This document shows, piece after piece, positions 1-7,965 of a DNA stretch of 64,000 nucleotides (positions within the stretch are counted from its first letter, which is position 1; every line of letters starts with the position of its first letter). The DNA comes from Pseudomonadota bacterium (GTDB lineage Bacteria; Pseudomonadota; Alphaproteobacteria; Micavibrionales; UBA1664). The translations under genes and the position numbers were made by a program. Below the pieces are notes generated by a model that saw nothing but the letters and a program-made list of their open reading frames with translations, was not told the origin of the DNA and did no database searches. The stretch covers positions 1-64,000 of the forward strand of contig RFNZ01000005.1 of assembly GCA_009926935.1 (NCBI GenBank), read 5' to 3'.

Positions 1-1
1 A

Positions 2-28
2 GCCGCCCTAGGGCGGCTTTTATTTTCT
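2..28 (+). terminator. Intrinsic terminator at window edge
   Basis: A GC-rich inverted repeat (GCCGCCC, 2-nt loop, GGGCGGC) is followed on the + strand by TTTTATTTT. It most likely ends a gene lying to the left of the window. It sits 15 bp from the stop codon of the leftward chemoreceptor gene, so it may also act for that gene, although no T-run is visible in that direction. Confidence 0.7.
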
Positions 29-42
29 GTAATGTATGCAGC

Positions 43-2205
43 TTATGAGTTTCGGATTTCCTGCAAGAATGTTGCGACTTCTTTTTGCAGGATTTCTGAT
101 TGGCTCTTGAGGTCGCTTGCGGCATCCAGAACCATGCCTGCGGACTGACCCGTTTCGGCAGCATTTTGTTGTACCTGTACGATGCTGCTAGATACCTGTT
201 GCGTGCCGGTTGAGGCTTCAGTCACGTTGCGGCCGATTTCGGCTGTTGCCGCGTTCTGTTCCTCAACAGCGCCAGCTACTGATGTTGTTGCGCTATCGAT
301 CTGCTGGACGTTATCAATGATTTTTTGCATCGCGGTTACCGCATTGCGGATGGCTTCCTGAATGCGGCCGACACGCTGATCGATCTCTTCCGTTTTTTGG
401 CCGGTTTCATTGGCTAGTTTCTTGACCTCGTCGGCGACAACGGCAAAGCCTTTGCCGGCTTCACCGGCCCTTGCGGCCTCGATAGTGGCGTTGAGTGCCA
501 AGAGGTTCGTTTGGTCGGCAATATCCTTAATGGTGCCGATGACCTCGCCAATGCTCTCGGCCAGGGTTACCAGTTCCTGCACTGAAGCCGAGGTTGCTTG
601 CGCGTCGTTTGCAGCTAAGTTTGCTTTTTTGGCAACGCTATCGATCTGGCGGGCAATTTCGCTTGATGATGCTGCGAGTTCTTCGGCTGCTGAGGCCACT
701 GTCTGGACGTTGCTATCCGCCTCCGTTGCGCCTGCTGCGACCATCGAGCTGATTTGTGCCGTTTGGTCTGAAGCCAGTTTCATTTGCTGGGCAGTCATCG
801 TCATACCTTCGGCGGCTGATGTTAACGTACGGATAACGCCGCCGACGCGCGCGTCGAAATCGTTGGCCAGTTTATGCATGGCTTGGCGTTTTTCAGCCTC
901 GGCACGCTTTTTAATTTCTTCCTGCTCGGCGTTCATGCGGTCGATTTGGATTGCGTTTTCCTTGAAGACGCCCACGGCTTTAGCCATGTCACCGATTTCA
1001 TCACCGCGGTTGAGGCCGGGGATATTGACGCTATTGTTGCCGCGGGCCAGCTCGCCCATAGATTGTTCGAGATTGCTGATCGGCTTTGTGAGAGACCGTG
1101 CGAACAGAAAAACCATGATGCCAATCGCAGAGACAACGCCGATGCCGATTATAAGCAGGCGTTTAATAGAATTATTTATTGGACCGGTTACGACTTCCAG
1201 TGGCAGGTGCATGGTGATGCCGAATTTCGTGCCCTGAAATTCAAATGGGCGGTAGGCTGAGATGGCTTCGTATCCCAACTCGTCCTTGAACAAGAGTGCG
1301 CCGGTTTTGCCGGAAAGCGCAAGATCGGCATCCGGTGTTTCCAGTTTTTCCTTGAGGATGACAGATAGATCGGTCCCGTGCGGGTTGTTGCGCAGAAGTT
1401 TATCTTCGCCTAGGAGATGGATTTCAGCGTGCTCGCCAAGATGTTTGGCCGGTTGGACGAGGGTGTTCATCCGTTCGACAGGCATCTGGAAGACAAGGAC
1501 GCCCAAAAACTGGTCATCAGGGCTGTAAACTGGAGTCCCGATAAAGGCAGCCGGTACGTTGGCACTGGGGGCGTAAGGTTTGAAATCTTTATAAACTATG
1601 GCGTCTTTCTTTCCGGCTTTGGCGGCCGCTGTGATATCACGGAAAATGTTGCCGATATCACTATCCTTCCATTCCCCATTCAGGACGTTGGTTGCGAAAT
1701 CACGTTCCTTGAAAACCGTGTATACGACGTTACCTGCAGGGCTAATCAGGAAGATATCGTAATAGCCGCGTTGGCGAAGAAAAGAGCGGAACCAGAGGTG
1801 ATATTTGGCGTGGAGTTTTGAATAGGTAGATGCATCAGGCGCTGCATCCAATTCCTCTTTTTTGCCGACGGGGTTTGGATTTTCATCGATGTAGAGTTTT
1901 TGAAGGGTCTCGGTTTGGCCGGTGCCAATTTCATTCCAGGCGTTTTCAAAGGCGACGACGGCGTCTGTCACTTCGATATTGCTTGAGAGGCCAAGCAAAT
2001 CTTCGGAAATGCCGTTGAGGTAGATTGAAAGTTTACCCGTGGTGCTTTCCACCGCGGTTTCCATTTTGGATTTGGCCATCTCCAACTGGTCGTTATAGGA
2101 GAGGTAGGCTCCAGCGCATGTTAATATCCCTGCGTTTAAAAGGGATAGACTGATCATGATGATCGGCAGTTTTTTTGAAATTTTGACGTTATCAAGAATT
2201 GCCAT
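43..2205 (-). CDS. Methyl-accepting chemotaxis protein with Cache-type sensor
   Basis: Membrane chemoreceptor of 720 residues that would signal through CheW/CheA. It has a short cytoplasmic N-terminus, a first membrane segment (about 16-36), a large periplasmic region (about 37-345) of the double-Cache kind, a second membrane segment (about 348-368), a HAMP linker (about 369-425) and the coiled-coil signalling domain (about 470-700). The conserved hairpin tip is visible near 566-602, including [17 protein letters not shown]. The C-terminus ends without an NWETF-type CheR tether. No che gene is nearby, so this is a dispersed receptor. Family assignment is sure; the ligand is unknown. Confidence 0.95.
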   Translation of the reverse strand: MAILDNVKISKKLPIIMISLSLLNAGILTCAGAYLSYNDQLEMAKSKMETAVESTTGKLSIYLNGISEDLLGLSSNIEVTDAVVAFENAWNEIGTGQTETLQKLYIDENPNPVGKKEELDAAPDASTYSKLHAKYHLWFRSFLRQRGYYDIFLISPAGNVVYTVFKERDFATNVLNGEWKDSDIGNIFRDITAAAKAGKKDAIVYKDFKPYAPSANVPAAFIGTPVYSPDDQFLGVLVFQMPVERMNTLVQPAKHLGEHAEIHLLGEDKLLRNNPHGTDLSVILKEKLETPDADLALSGKTGALLFKDELGYEAISAYRPFEFQGTKFGITMHLPLEVVTGPINNSIKRLLIIGIGVVSAIGIMVFLFARSLTKPISNLEQSMGELARGNNSVNIPGLNRGDEIGDMAKAVGVFKENAIQIDRMNAEQEEIKKRAEAEKRQAMHKLANDFDARVGGVIRTLTSAAEGMTMTAQQMKLASDQTAQISSMVAAGATEADSNVQTVASAAEELAASSSEIARQIDSVAKKANLAANDAQATSASVQELVTLAESIGEVIGTIKDIADQTNLLALNATIEAARAGEAGKGFAVVADEVKKLANETGQKTEEIDQRVGRIQEAIRNAVTAMQKIIDNVQQIDSATTSVAGAVEEQNAATAEIGRNVTEASTGTQQVSSSIVQVQQNAAETGQSAGMVLDAASDLKSQSEILQKEVATFLQEIRNS

Positions 2206-2373
2206 GACGAGGGCCTCAACAAGACGGATTGATCAGATTAATCACTATGAATCTGATAAGAAAAGTAAACGAAATCGGAGTAAATAAAAAGTTAAAATCC
2301 TTCAAGAATCTTTTAATTTCAATAAGTTGAGTTTATGGAATGTGCGACAGAATACCGCACACACGATGGTATG

Positions 2374-2408
2374 AAAAACGGAATTCAGATTGATTGAATT
2401 CTGTTTTT
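2374..2408 (-). terminator. leuA terminator overlapping its stop codon
   Basis: GAATTCA and TGAATTC form a stem around a 7-nt loop, flanked by AAAAAC and GTTTTT that extend it with one mismatch. Read leftward it ends in a run of Ts. The leuA stop codon (2385-2387) lies inside the stem. The symmetry would allow partial function on the other strand. Confidence 0.65.
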
Positions 2409-3980
2409 GGTTGTCGTGATGTCTTCCGGGCGGTTCTTTTTGCGTTTTACCAGTAGCTTGTTAAGGGCGTGGATGTAAGCGCGCGTGGATGCTACCAGCG
2501 TATCGGTATCCGTGCCTTGACCGTTGACCGTTTTGCCGTCTTCCTCCAGCCTTACTGTTACCTCCGCCTGCGCGTCCGTACCGCCTGTAATGGCCTGAAT
2601 GTTAAAGAGCGATAGCTTGGCTTCAGGGTGCGGAATGATTTCGGCAATGGCCTTGAACAGTGCATCAATTGCACCGTTACCATCGACTTCCGCGCTCTTC
2701 TGCTGACCATCGATTTCGAGTGTGAGCGTTGCGCGCTGCGGGCCTTTGGTGGATGACCAGACGGACATGGTTATCAGTTTGATGTTGTCGTGGGCATGAG
2801 CGGCCTCGTCATCCACTAATGCCACCAGGTCTTCATCGAAGATTTCTTTTTTACGGTCAGCTACAATTTTGAAGCGGGCGAAGGCATCATCGAGATCGGT
2901 ATCTGAAAGTGTGTAACCGAGATCTTCCAGTTTCTTTTTAAATGCATGGCGGCCTGAATGCTTGCCCAGAACGAGGTTTGATTTATTGAGACCTACGCTT
3001 TCGGGCGTCATGATTTCGTAGGTTTGGGCGTTTTTGAGCATGCCGTCCTGATGGATGCCGCTTTCATGGGCGAAGGCGTTGGCGCCAACAATAGCCTTGT
3101 TGTGCTGTACTGGCATACCGGTGATTGCGGCCAGCGTACGGGATGCGCCCGTGATTTTAGTTGTATCGATACGGTTGGTGAATGGGATGCGGTCGGCGCG
3201 GGTGCGAAGGGCCATTACGACTTCCTCGAGGGCGGCATTGCCCGCACGCTCGCCGATGCCGTTGATGGTGCATTCGATTTGGCGCGCACCAGCCTCGATG
3301 CCAGCGAGCGAGTTTGCGACAGCAAGCCCCAAATCGTTGTGGCAGTGGACGGAGAGAATGGCTTTGCCGATGTTTGGTACGCGGTCGACCAGTGATTTTA
3401 TCAGTGCGCCGTACTCAGATGGCACAACGTAGCCGACCGTATCGGGGATGTTGATGGTGGTCGCGCCCGCATTGATTGCGGTTTCAACAGCGCGGCAGAG
3501 GAAATCAAGTTCGGTGCGGCTGCCGTCTTCTGCGGACCATTCAACGTCATCACAGTGTTTGCGTGCATATCCTACGGACCATGCGATGGCTTCTAGCACC
3601 TCATGTGGTTCTTTTTGTAATTTGTATTTCATGTGCAGGGGTGAGGTTGAAATGAAGGTATGGATTCGCTGGCGTTTGGCAGGTTTGATTGCGGCTACCA
3701 CTGCATCTATATCTTTTTGAACGGCGCGGCAGAGGCCTGCAATGACAGATTTTTCCGCTCGTTTCGCGATTTCGTTCACGGCTTCAAAGTCGCCGGGTGA
3801 CGCTACGGGGAAACCGGCCTCGATGACATCGACGCCCATGGTTTCCAATATCTCGGCCATCTTGAGTTTTTCCTCAAGATTCATGGAGCAGCCGGGGGAT
3901 TGCTCGCCGTCACGGAGGGTCGTATCAAAAATCACGACGCGGGCGTTATCTTTGCGAATTTCGTCAAACATGGATGTCAT
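2385..3980 (-). CDS. leuA: 2-isopropylmalate synthase
   Basis: First committed enzyme of leucine synthesis, condensing 2-oxoisovalerate with acetyl-CoA. The 531-residue length is normal for bacterial LeuA. The N-terminal HMGL-like TIM barrel shows the signature FDTTLRDGEQSPGCSM (about 18-33) and the metal-binding VHCHNDLG (about 210). The C-terminal part (from about 405) is the LeuA regulatory domain for leucine feedback. The ATG at 3980 follows AGCAGGACAAAACA, a usable Shine-Dalgarno sequence. The gene stands alone, divergent from a DMT permease. The 170-bp gap carries a strong hairpin and a possible leader peptide (see the leader entry). Confidence 0.97.
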   Translation of the reverse strand: MTSMFDEIRKDNARVVIFDTTLRDGEQSPGCSMNLEEKLKMAEILETMGVDVIEAGFPVASPGDFEAVNEIAKRAEKSVIAGLCRAVQKDIDAVVAAIKPAKRQRIHTFISTSPLHMKYKLQKEPHEVLEAIAWSVGYARKHCDDVEWSAEDGSRTELDFLCRAVETAINAGATTINIPDTVGYVVPSEYGALIKSLVDRVPNIGKAILSVHCHNDLGLAVANSLAGIEAGARQIECTINGIGERAGNAALEEVVMALRTRADRIPFTNRIDTTKITGASRTLAAITGMPVQHNKAIVGANAFAHESGIHQDGMLKNAQTYEIMTPESVGLNKSNLVLGKHSGRHAFKKKLEDLGYTLSDTDLDDAFARFKIVADRKKEIFDEDLVALVDDEAAHAHDNIKLITMSVWSSTKGPQRATLTLEIDGQQKSAEVDGNGAIDALFKAIAEIIPHPEAKLSLFNIQAITGGTDAQAEVTVRLEEDGKTVNGQGTDTDTLVASTRAYIHALNKLLVKRKKNRPEDITTTKNRIQSI

Positions 3981-3985
3981 TGTTT

Positions 3986-4088
3986 TGTCCTGCTTTTAAA
4001 ATGGGAGATTGTATTTACGCGCGGAAGCCCTTGAACGGCGTGACGTTCAAGGGTGCGTAAGTCGTAGCAGGGACAGCGAAGAATGCAT
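3986..4088 (-). promoter_or_regulatory. Putative leuA attenuator-type leader
   Basis: Three elements lie in order upstream of leuA. First is a short ORF with four leucine codons (4047-4088). Second is a perfect 10-bp hairpin, CCCTTGAACG / CGTTCAAGGG with a 6-nt loop (4028-4053), overlapping the ORF stop. Third, the leader segment TGTCCCTGCT (4066-4075, within the Leu codons) is complementary over 9 bp, with one bulged C, to the leuA Shine-Dalgarno segment AGCAGGACA (3986-3994). Ribosome stalling at Leu codons could therefore expose the leuA ribosome-binding site. No T-run follows the hairpin, so translational rather than transcriptional control is inferred. Confidence 0.4.
4047..4088 (-). CDS. 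Possible leucine leader peptide, 13 aa
   Basis: Reads MHSSLSLLRLTHP, with Leu codons CTG, CTG, CTA and CTT in positions 5-10. The stop codon falls within the 10-bp hairpin that precedes leuA. The composition fits a leucine attenuator peptide, but no clear Shine-Dalgarno sequence precedes the ATG. A 29-codon ORF in another frame (4015-4104) covers the same DNA and is not leucine rich. Confidence 0.3.
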   Translation of the reverse strand: MHSSLSLLRLTHP

Positions 4089-4149
4089 GGCTATAAGGAA
4101 GCATACCTTTAAGATCGCGTCCAGAATCCTTTTCAGGTAGGCTTTCGGC

Positions 4150-5010
4150 ATGATTCAGAACCAAAATCTTAAAGCCATGGCCATGGCTTTTGGCGGATTT
4201 ACCTTATGGACTATGGGTGATGCCGCGATCCGTTACTTGCGTGATTACCCGCCTATCCAGATCGCTTTTTTGTGCGGGATTTACAGCCTTGCCTTGCTTA
4301 TAGCATTCTCGCCTTATTTTGGCGGTCTTGCCGAGACATTCAGGAAGCCAAAGCTTGGTCTGCAGATTTTCAGGGGCGTGGTGCTTGGCGTATGTGGTCT
4401 TACATCCTTTTATACATTTGCATATCTTGAGCTACCGACGGCGTATGCCATTATTTTTTTGGCACCTTTTTTTGCAAAAATTCTTTCAGTGAAGCTAAAT
4501 CGTGAGGCTGTTCCAAAAGCTTTCTGGCTTTTGAGCGCGCTTGCGTTTTTGGGTGTATTGATTGCGCTGCGGCCAGGCACATTGCCCATGAATATTGGGG
4601 TTTTGACGGCGTTTTTGAGTACCGGTCTTTTTGCCTTGGGCTATGTTTTAGGACGTACGATTGGCGAGGAAAACCAGACCTCGCTTTCGACCTGCCTTTT
4701 CCCTGATATCTGCATGGTCGTTATGTTTATGGTGCCGACTTTCATAAACTTTGTACCAATGGAGCCGCATGATTTTTATGTGGCCGTTTTTATAGGGGCT
4801 CAGTCGGCGATCGGAACCATGCTCGTCTCCGTTGCCTATGCCAAAGCACCGACTGCGTATATCGCACCTGTGCATTTTACGCAGATCGTCTGGGGCGTGA
4901 TTTGGGGTGCGTTATTGTTTCGGGAGTATCCGGATGCATGGACAATCGTAGGGGCCCTTATCATTATAGGGGCTGGGGTCATGCTAGTGCGGTTAGGCCG
5001 CGCGAGTTAG
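4150..5010 (+). CDS. EamA/DMT-family permease
   Basis: Inner-membrane protein of 286 residues, almost entirely hydrophobic, with about ten predicted membrane segments in two EamA-type halves, as in the drug/metabolite transporter superfamily. The second half carries the typical conserved stretch PTAYIAPVHFTQIVWGVIWG (about 237-256). The start ATG at 4150 has AGGTAGG upstream. Substrate cannot be told from sequence; related proteins export metabolites or take up compounds such as S-adenosylmethionine. It is divergent from leuA, and its 3' end overlaps the converging ABC ATPase gene by 18 bp. Confidence 0.85.
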   Translation: MIQNQNLKAMAMAFGGFTLWTMGDAAIRYLRDYPPIQIAFLCGIYSLALLIAFSPYFGGLAETFRKPKLGLQIFRGVVLGVCGLTSFYTFAYLELPTAYAIIFLAPFFAKILSVKLNREAVPKAFWLLSALAFLGVLIALRPGTLPMNIGVLTAFLSTGLFALGYVLGRTIGEENQTSLSTCLFPDICMVVMFMVPTFINFVPMEPHDFYVAVFIGAQSAIGTMLVSVAYAKAPTAYIAPVHFTQIVWGVIWGALLFREYPDAWTIVGALIIIGAGVMLVRLGRAS

Positions 5011-5922
5011 TTGCAGGAAAATATTTTCAAGGTCTGAGTTTTTGGTTGATACATCTTCGATGCCAAAGCCTGCGGCCTGTACCGCGTTTATGAGCGCATC
5101 TGCCTTGATATCCTTTGGGGAATAGGTAAGCGAGATGGTCCGTGCGCCTTCAAGGCGGGCATGATATTTTTTTAGCCCCTCCGGTATCTGTGTTACATCG
5201 CGGTCAACGCGAAAACGTATATCCTTGCCCTCGATGTTACCGAGCAGGTTTTCCTTGAGATCGTTCGCTACAACACGCCCGTGATTGATGATGGCGATGC
5301 GATCGCACAGTTCTTCCGCTTCTTCAAGGTAATGGGTGGTTAGGATAATGGTCGTCCCTGCCTTGTTGAGAGCCCTTACATTCGCCCAGAGTTGCTGGCG
5401 TAGCTCGATATCCACGCCTGCTGTTGGCTCATCGAGGATAAGAATAGGCGGGTTGTGGACCATGGCCTTTGCAACCATGAGCCTGCGGCGCATACCGCCC
5501 GAGAGCTGCCTTGTATAGGCATCTGCTTTGTCAGCGAGACCCATAATATCCAGAAGCTCGGTCGTGCGGCGCTCCGATTTGGGTACGCCGTACATGCCGG
5601 CCTGAATATCGAGAATCTGGGCTGGCGTAAAAAACGGATCGAAATTGATCTCCTGCGGTACAACACCTATGGCCGAACGGACTCCGCGGGCATCCACATC
5701 AAGATCAATACCCCATGCGCTTGCCTTACCTGATGTTTTGGTGACAAGCCCTGCAAGAATATTGATCAGGGTTGATTTGCCGGCACCGTTAGGCCCGAGC
5801 AGCGCAAATATTGAACCTTTGGGTACAACCAGATCAACGGCGTCCAATGCAAGCTTTTCAGGGCTTTTGGCGGTGGCTGCGTATTTTTTTGTGAGGCCGG
5901 AGAGTTCGAGAGCGTGAGTCAT
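4993..5922 (-). CDS. ABC transporter ATP-binding protein (ABC-2 type)
   Basis: 309-residue ATPase with Walker A GPNGAGKST (about 43-51), signature LSGGMRRR, and Walker B ILILDEPTAGVD followed by the H-loop TTHYLEEAEEL. The C-terminal 80 residues resemble the accessory domain found in ABC-2 exporters of the YadG/CcmA-like group. Such ATPases normally pair with a membrane subunit encoded next door, but neither neighbour is an ABC-2 permease, so the partner is elsewhere or absent. The gene end overlaps the convergent DMT gene. Confidence 0.9.
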   Translation of the reverse strand: MTHALELSGLTKKYAATAKSPEKLALDAVDLVVPKGSIFALLGPNGAGKSTLINILAGLVTKTSGKASAWGIDLDVDARGVRSAIGVVPQEINFDPFFTPAQILDIQAGMYGVPKSERRTTELLDIMGLADKADAYTRQLSGGMRRRLMVAKAMVHNPPILILDEPTAGVDIELRQQLWANVRALNKAGTTIILTTHYLEEAEELCDRIAIINHGRVVANDLKENLLGNIEGKDIRFRVDRDVTQIPEGLKKYHARLEGARTISLTYSPKDIKADALINAVQAAGFGIEDVSTKNSDLENIFLQLTRAA

Positions 5923-5944
5923 GAGAGAAGATATAGGACGTTTT

Positions 5945-5983
5945 TAGAAAAAGAAAAACCGCTGATCTTGTGGATCAGCGGTT
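5945..5983 (-). terminator. Intrinsic terminator of the lipoprotein gene
   Basis: An inverted repeat AACCGCTGATC / GATCAGCGGTT around a 5-nt loop is followed, reading leftward, by TTTTTCTTTTT. It lies 35 bp beyond the stop codon of the small lipoprotein gene and before the ABC ATPase gene, so the two are separate transcripts. Confidence 0.8.
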
Positions 5984-6017
5984 ATCTTGAATTTCTGCGG
6001 CCAAAGCCGCGGAAAAA

Positions 6018-6206
6018 TTACTGGCCTTCGAACGTGCGGCCCGACTTGCCTGTAGCGGCAGGAGCAGCTTCCGTTTGAACGTCCGTTTTTTCAGCGGACA
6101 TCATGTGACCTTCGGCAGCGCCGCCTTCAATAGGCTTGCCTGGCTGGCAAGCAGCGAGCAGACCGGCGGTGGCGAGAACAGCCAACATCGCGACAAACTT
6201 TTTCAT
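6018..6206 (-). CDS. Small putative lipoprotein, 62 aa
   Basis: Starting at the ATG at 6206, which has AGAGG at good spacing, the protein opens with MKKFVAMLAVLATAGLLAAC, a textbook lipoprotein signal with lipobox LLAAC. An upstream in-frame start would put nine residues before the signal and is less likely. The mature part is about 42 residues, rich in Gly, Ala and Glu, low in complexity and probably disordered. No family is recognised. It is monocistronic: its own terminator lies downstream, and a perfect 16-bp palindrome sits 22 bp upstream of the start. Confidence 0.7.
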   Translation of the reverse strand: MKKFVAMLAVLATAGLLAACQPGKPIEGGAAEGHMMSAEKTDVQTEAAPAATGKSGRTFEGQ

Positions 6207-6227
6207 GTGAGTACCTCTTGTTATAAG

Positions 6228-6243
6228 TTTCAAACGTTTGAAA
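6228..6243. promoter_or_regulatory. 16-bp perfect palindrome upstream of lipoprotein gene
   Basis: TTTCAAACGTTTGAAA is a perfect palindrome with a central CG, 22 bp before the lipoprotein start codon. Size, position and CG centre suggest an operator for a dimeric repressor (LacI-family operators look like this), but it could equally form an RNA hairpin in the leader. Confidence 0.4.
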
Positions 6244-6386
6244 TGTCAGATTGGTTAACCAGACAACTGGGATACGGTAGCTGCAACATTTAACCTTGTA
6301 AAGCCCCTGCGGGCACTATCCCCATGAAAGATGGGGAAAAAATCGGCGAGTGCGCGGGCACAAAAAAGTCATAATCGCCTACAGGT

Positions 6387-7637
6387 CTAGTGTTTGCTGG
6401 TTTTAAACCATGTTTCGATGCCTTCGGCTATCGCGTTCGCAAGTGTTTCCCTGTATTTTTTATCATTGAGTTTTTTGGCCTCGGCCGGATTTGAGAGAAA
6501 TCCCAGCTCGACCAAGACAGAGGGGATGTCAGGCGCTTTCAGGACCATAAACCCGGCGTGTTTGTGCGGGCCTTCCAGCAAAGGGAGGCCGTTTTTCCTG
6601 AAGTTTCTGACAAGAGTGTCAGCAATATAGCGTGACTGGTTTACAGTTTCGCGCATCGTAAGGTCGATCAAAATATCGGCTACCTCCTTATCTTCCGAGG
6701 GCAGGTCTACGCCCGCAAGCATATCGACCTTGTTTTCGCGCGCGGCAAGGCTTGCCGCTATCGTATCAGAGGCTGTTTCGGAGATGGTATAGAAGGAAGC
6801 GCCTTTTGCCGCCGTGCCTGCATCAGGAGCCGAGTCCGCATGAATGGATATGAACATATCTGCTCCAGCCCTACGGGCAATTCGCACACGCTCTTGCAGT
6901 CTAATGAACACATCCTTGTTACGTGTCATCTCAACCCGAAATTTTCCGGTTGCCAGCAGGCTGCGCTTTAGATCCATCGCGACAGCCAATGTGACGTCTT
7001 TCTCCTTTATACCGCTTTGTGAGGCACCTGGATCAAATCCGCCGTGGCCAGCATCGATCATGATCAGTGGGCGTTCCTCGGGCGGTTTTGGTTTTGCAAT
7101 GGGGTCGAGTTTTGTGCCGCCAATCCCAGCAAACGGAAGTTTTGTCGAAGCGCCCGCTGCCGCAGCCGAGAGCGTGAGCGTGCCGTAAGCTTTACCTAGA
7201 TATTTTTGAAACAGCGTGTCATCAGCAGCAGAGGTATCGATTACCAGTCGCGCCGATTGGTTGCCAGATGCTGGCATCACAAAGGCGCTGCGGATTACCG
7301 CCTTCTGTTCGAGAATAATGGTCAGGCGGCTATGTGCGCTGGCCAGTGGTTCGAGCTTGATATCGCCTATCAGGTTCGGAAGATTGCTTCTTTTGATTGC
7401 GGGTTTCTGGGAGACCATTGGCATATCTATGACAATCCGTGGCGGAGTATCCTGTGTCATAGCCCTAAAATCGGCCTCATTATCCATATCCATGACGATA
7501 CGTGTGGAACTGCCATGCTGACCAAAGCGGATATTACTGATTTCAAGGGCGGATGCGGAACCGCATAAAAATAAAAAGGCAACAAAAACAATGCCTAAGC
7601 GAAAAAATCTGTTTTTTGCGTTGTTAATTTTTTGCAT
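6387..7637 (-). CDS. N-acetylmuramoyl-L-alanine amidase with AMIN domain
   Basis: Periplasmic zinc amidase that cleaves septal peptidoglycan during cell separation, AmiC-like. The ATG at 7637 is preferred over the upstream in-frame GTG (7667) because it begins directly with a signal peptide ending near ASA (about residue 31) and has AGGA upstream. An AMIN domain follows (about 35-140), then a linker and an Amidase_3 domain (about 190-410). Zinc ligands are visible in IDAGHGGFDPGA, in SIHADS and in the conserved Glu of VELGFLSNPAEA. Length (416 aa) is normal. It is divergent from rne. Confidence 0.93.
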   Translation of the reverse strand: MQKINNAKNRFFRLGIVFVAFLFLCGSASALEISNIRFGQHGSSTRIVMDMDNEADFRAMTQDTPPRIVIDMPMVSQKPAIKRSNLPNLIGDIKLEPLASAHSRLTIILEQKAVIRSAFVMPASGNQSARLVIDTSAADDTLFQKYLGKAYGTLTLSAAAAGASTKLPFAGIGGTKLDPIAKPKPPEERPLIMIDAGHGGFDPGASQSGIKEKDVTLAVAMDLKRSLLATGKFRVEMTRNKDVFIRLQERVRIARRAGADMFISIHADSAPDAGTAAKGASFYTISETASDTIAASLAARENKVDMLAGVDLPSEDKEVADILIDLTMRETVNQSRYIADTLVRNFRKNGLPLLEGPHKHAGFMVLKAPDIPSVLVELGFLSNPAEAKKLNDKKYRETLANAIAEGIETWFKTSKH

Positions 7638-7799
7638 TGGCGTTATGGTCCTAATCTCAAGCGACACGGTACCCGCTCTATTTATCGTTTGAATTTCGGA
7701 AACACAACTCCGGGGTGTGGTATCGGATAAAAAGGTTTTGAAAAGGATTGGTTGCGGAAGCCTCGAGGGGCCCCAACCGGATCGCCTGGGGAATACCCT

Positions 7800-7837
7800 T
7801 TTCGTGCTGGCGCCGCTTTGGCGCTGCTTCCACGAAA
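7800..7837 (+). promoter_or_regulatory. Stem-loop in the rne leader
   Basis: The 328-bp gap 7638-7965 between the amidase and rne holds no gene on either strand. Its clearest element is a composite hairpin: outer stem TTTCGTG / CACGAAA (7800-7806 / 7831-7837) and inner stem GCGCC / GGCGC around GCTTT. It lies about 130 nt before the rne start. Known RNase E genes are autoregulated through structured leaders, so a role in feedback is an inference from position. Confidence 0.4.
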
Positions 7838-7965
7838 GACGCGGTACCCTCCGGAAAGATCATCAACGATGAAATGCGGGCGTATGGCGCCTCTTCATCT
7901 TGCGTGTTTTGTCGCTTCGCGCTCGTGAACCGAGGAAGCCCTGCCGCCCCAGCAGGAGAATTTAC

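Noticed and set aside
410-1237. 275-codon + strand frame opposite the chemoreceptor
   Set aside because: Antisense shadow of a repetitive coiled-coil gene, with Ala/Ser-biased composition and no start signals.
4015-4104. 29-codon ORF in the leuA leader in a second frame
   Set aside because: It is not enriched in leucine codons and runs through the hairpin. It remains an alternative to the 13-codon leader but was not preferred.
6320-6342. CCCCAT / ATGGGG hairpin next to an A-run as a terminator
   Set aside because: On neither strand does a T-run follow the stem in the direction of a nearby gene, so it does not fit an intrinsic terminator.
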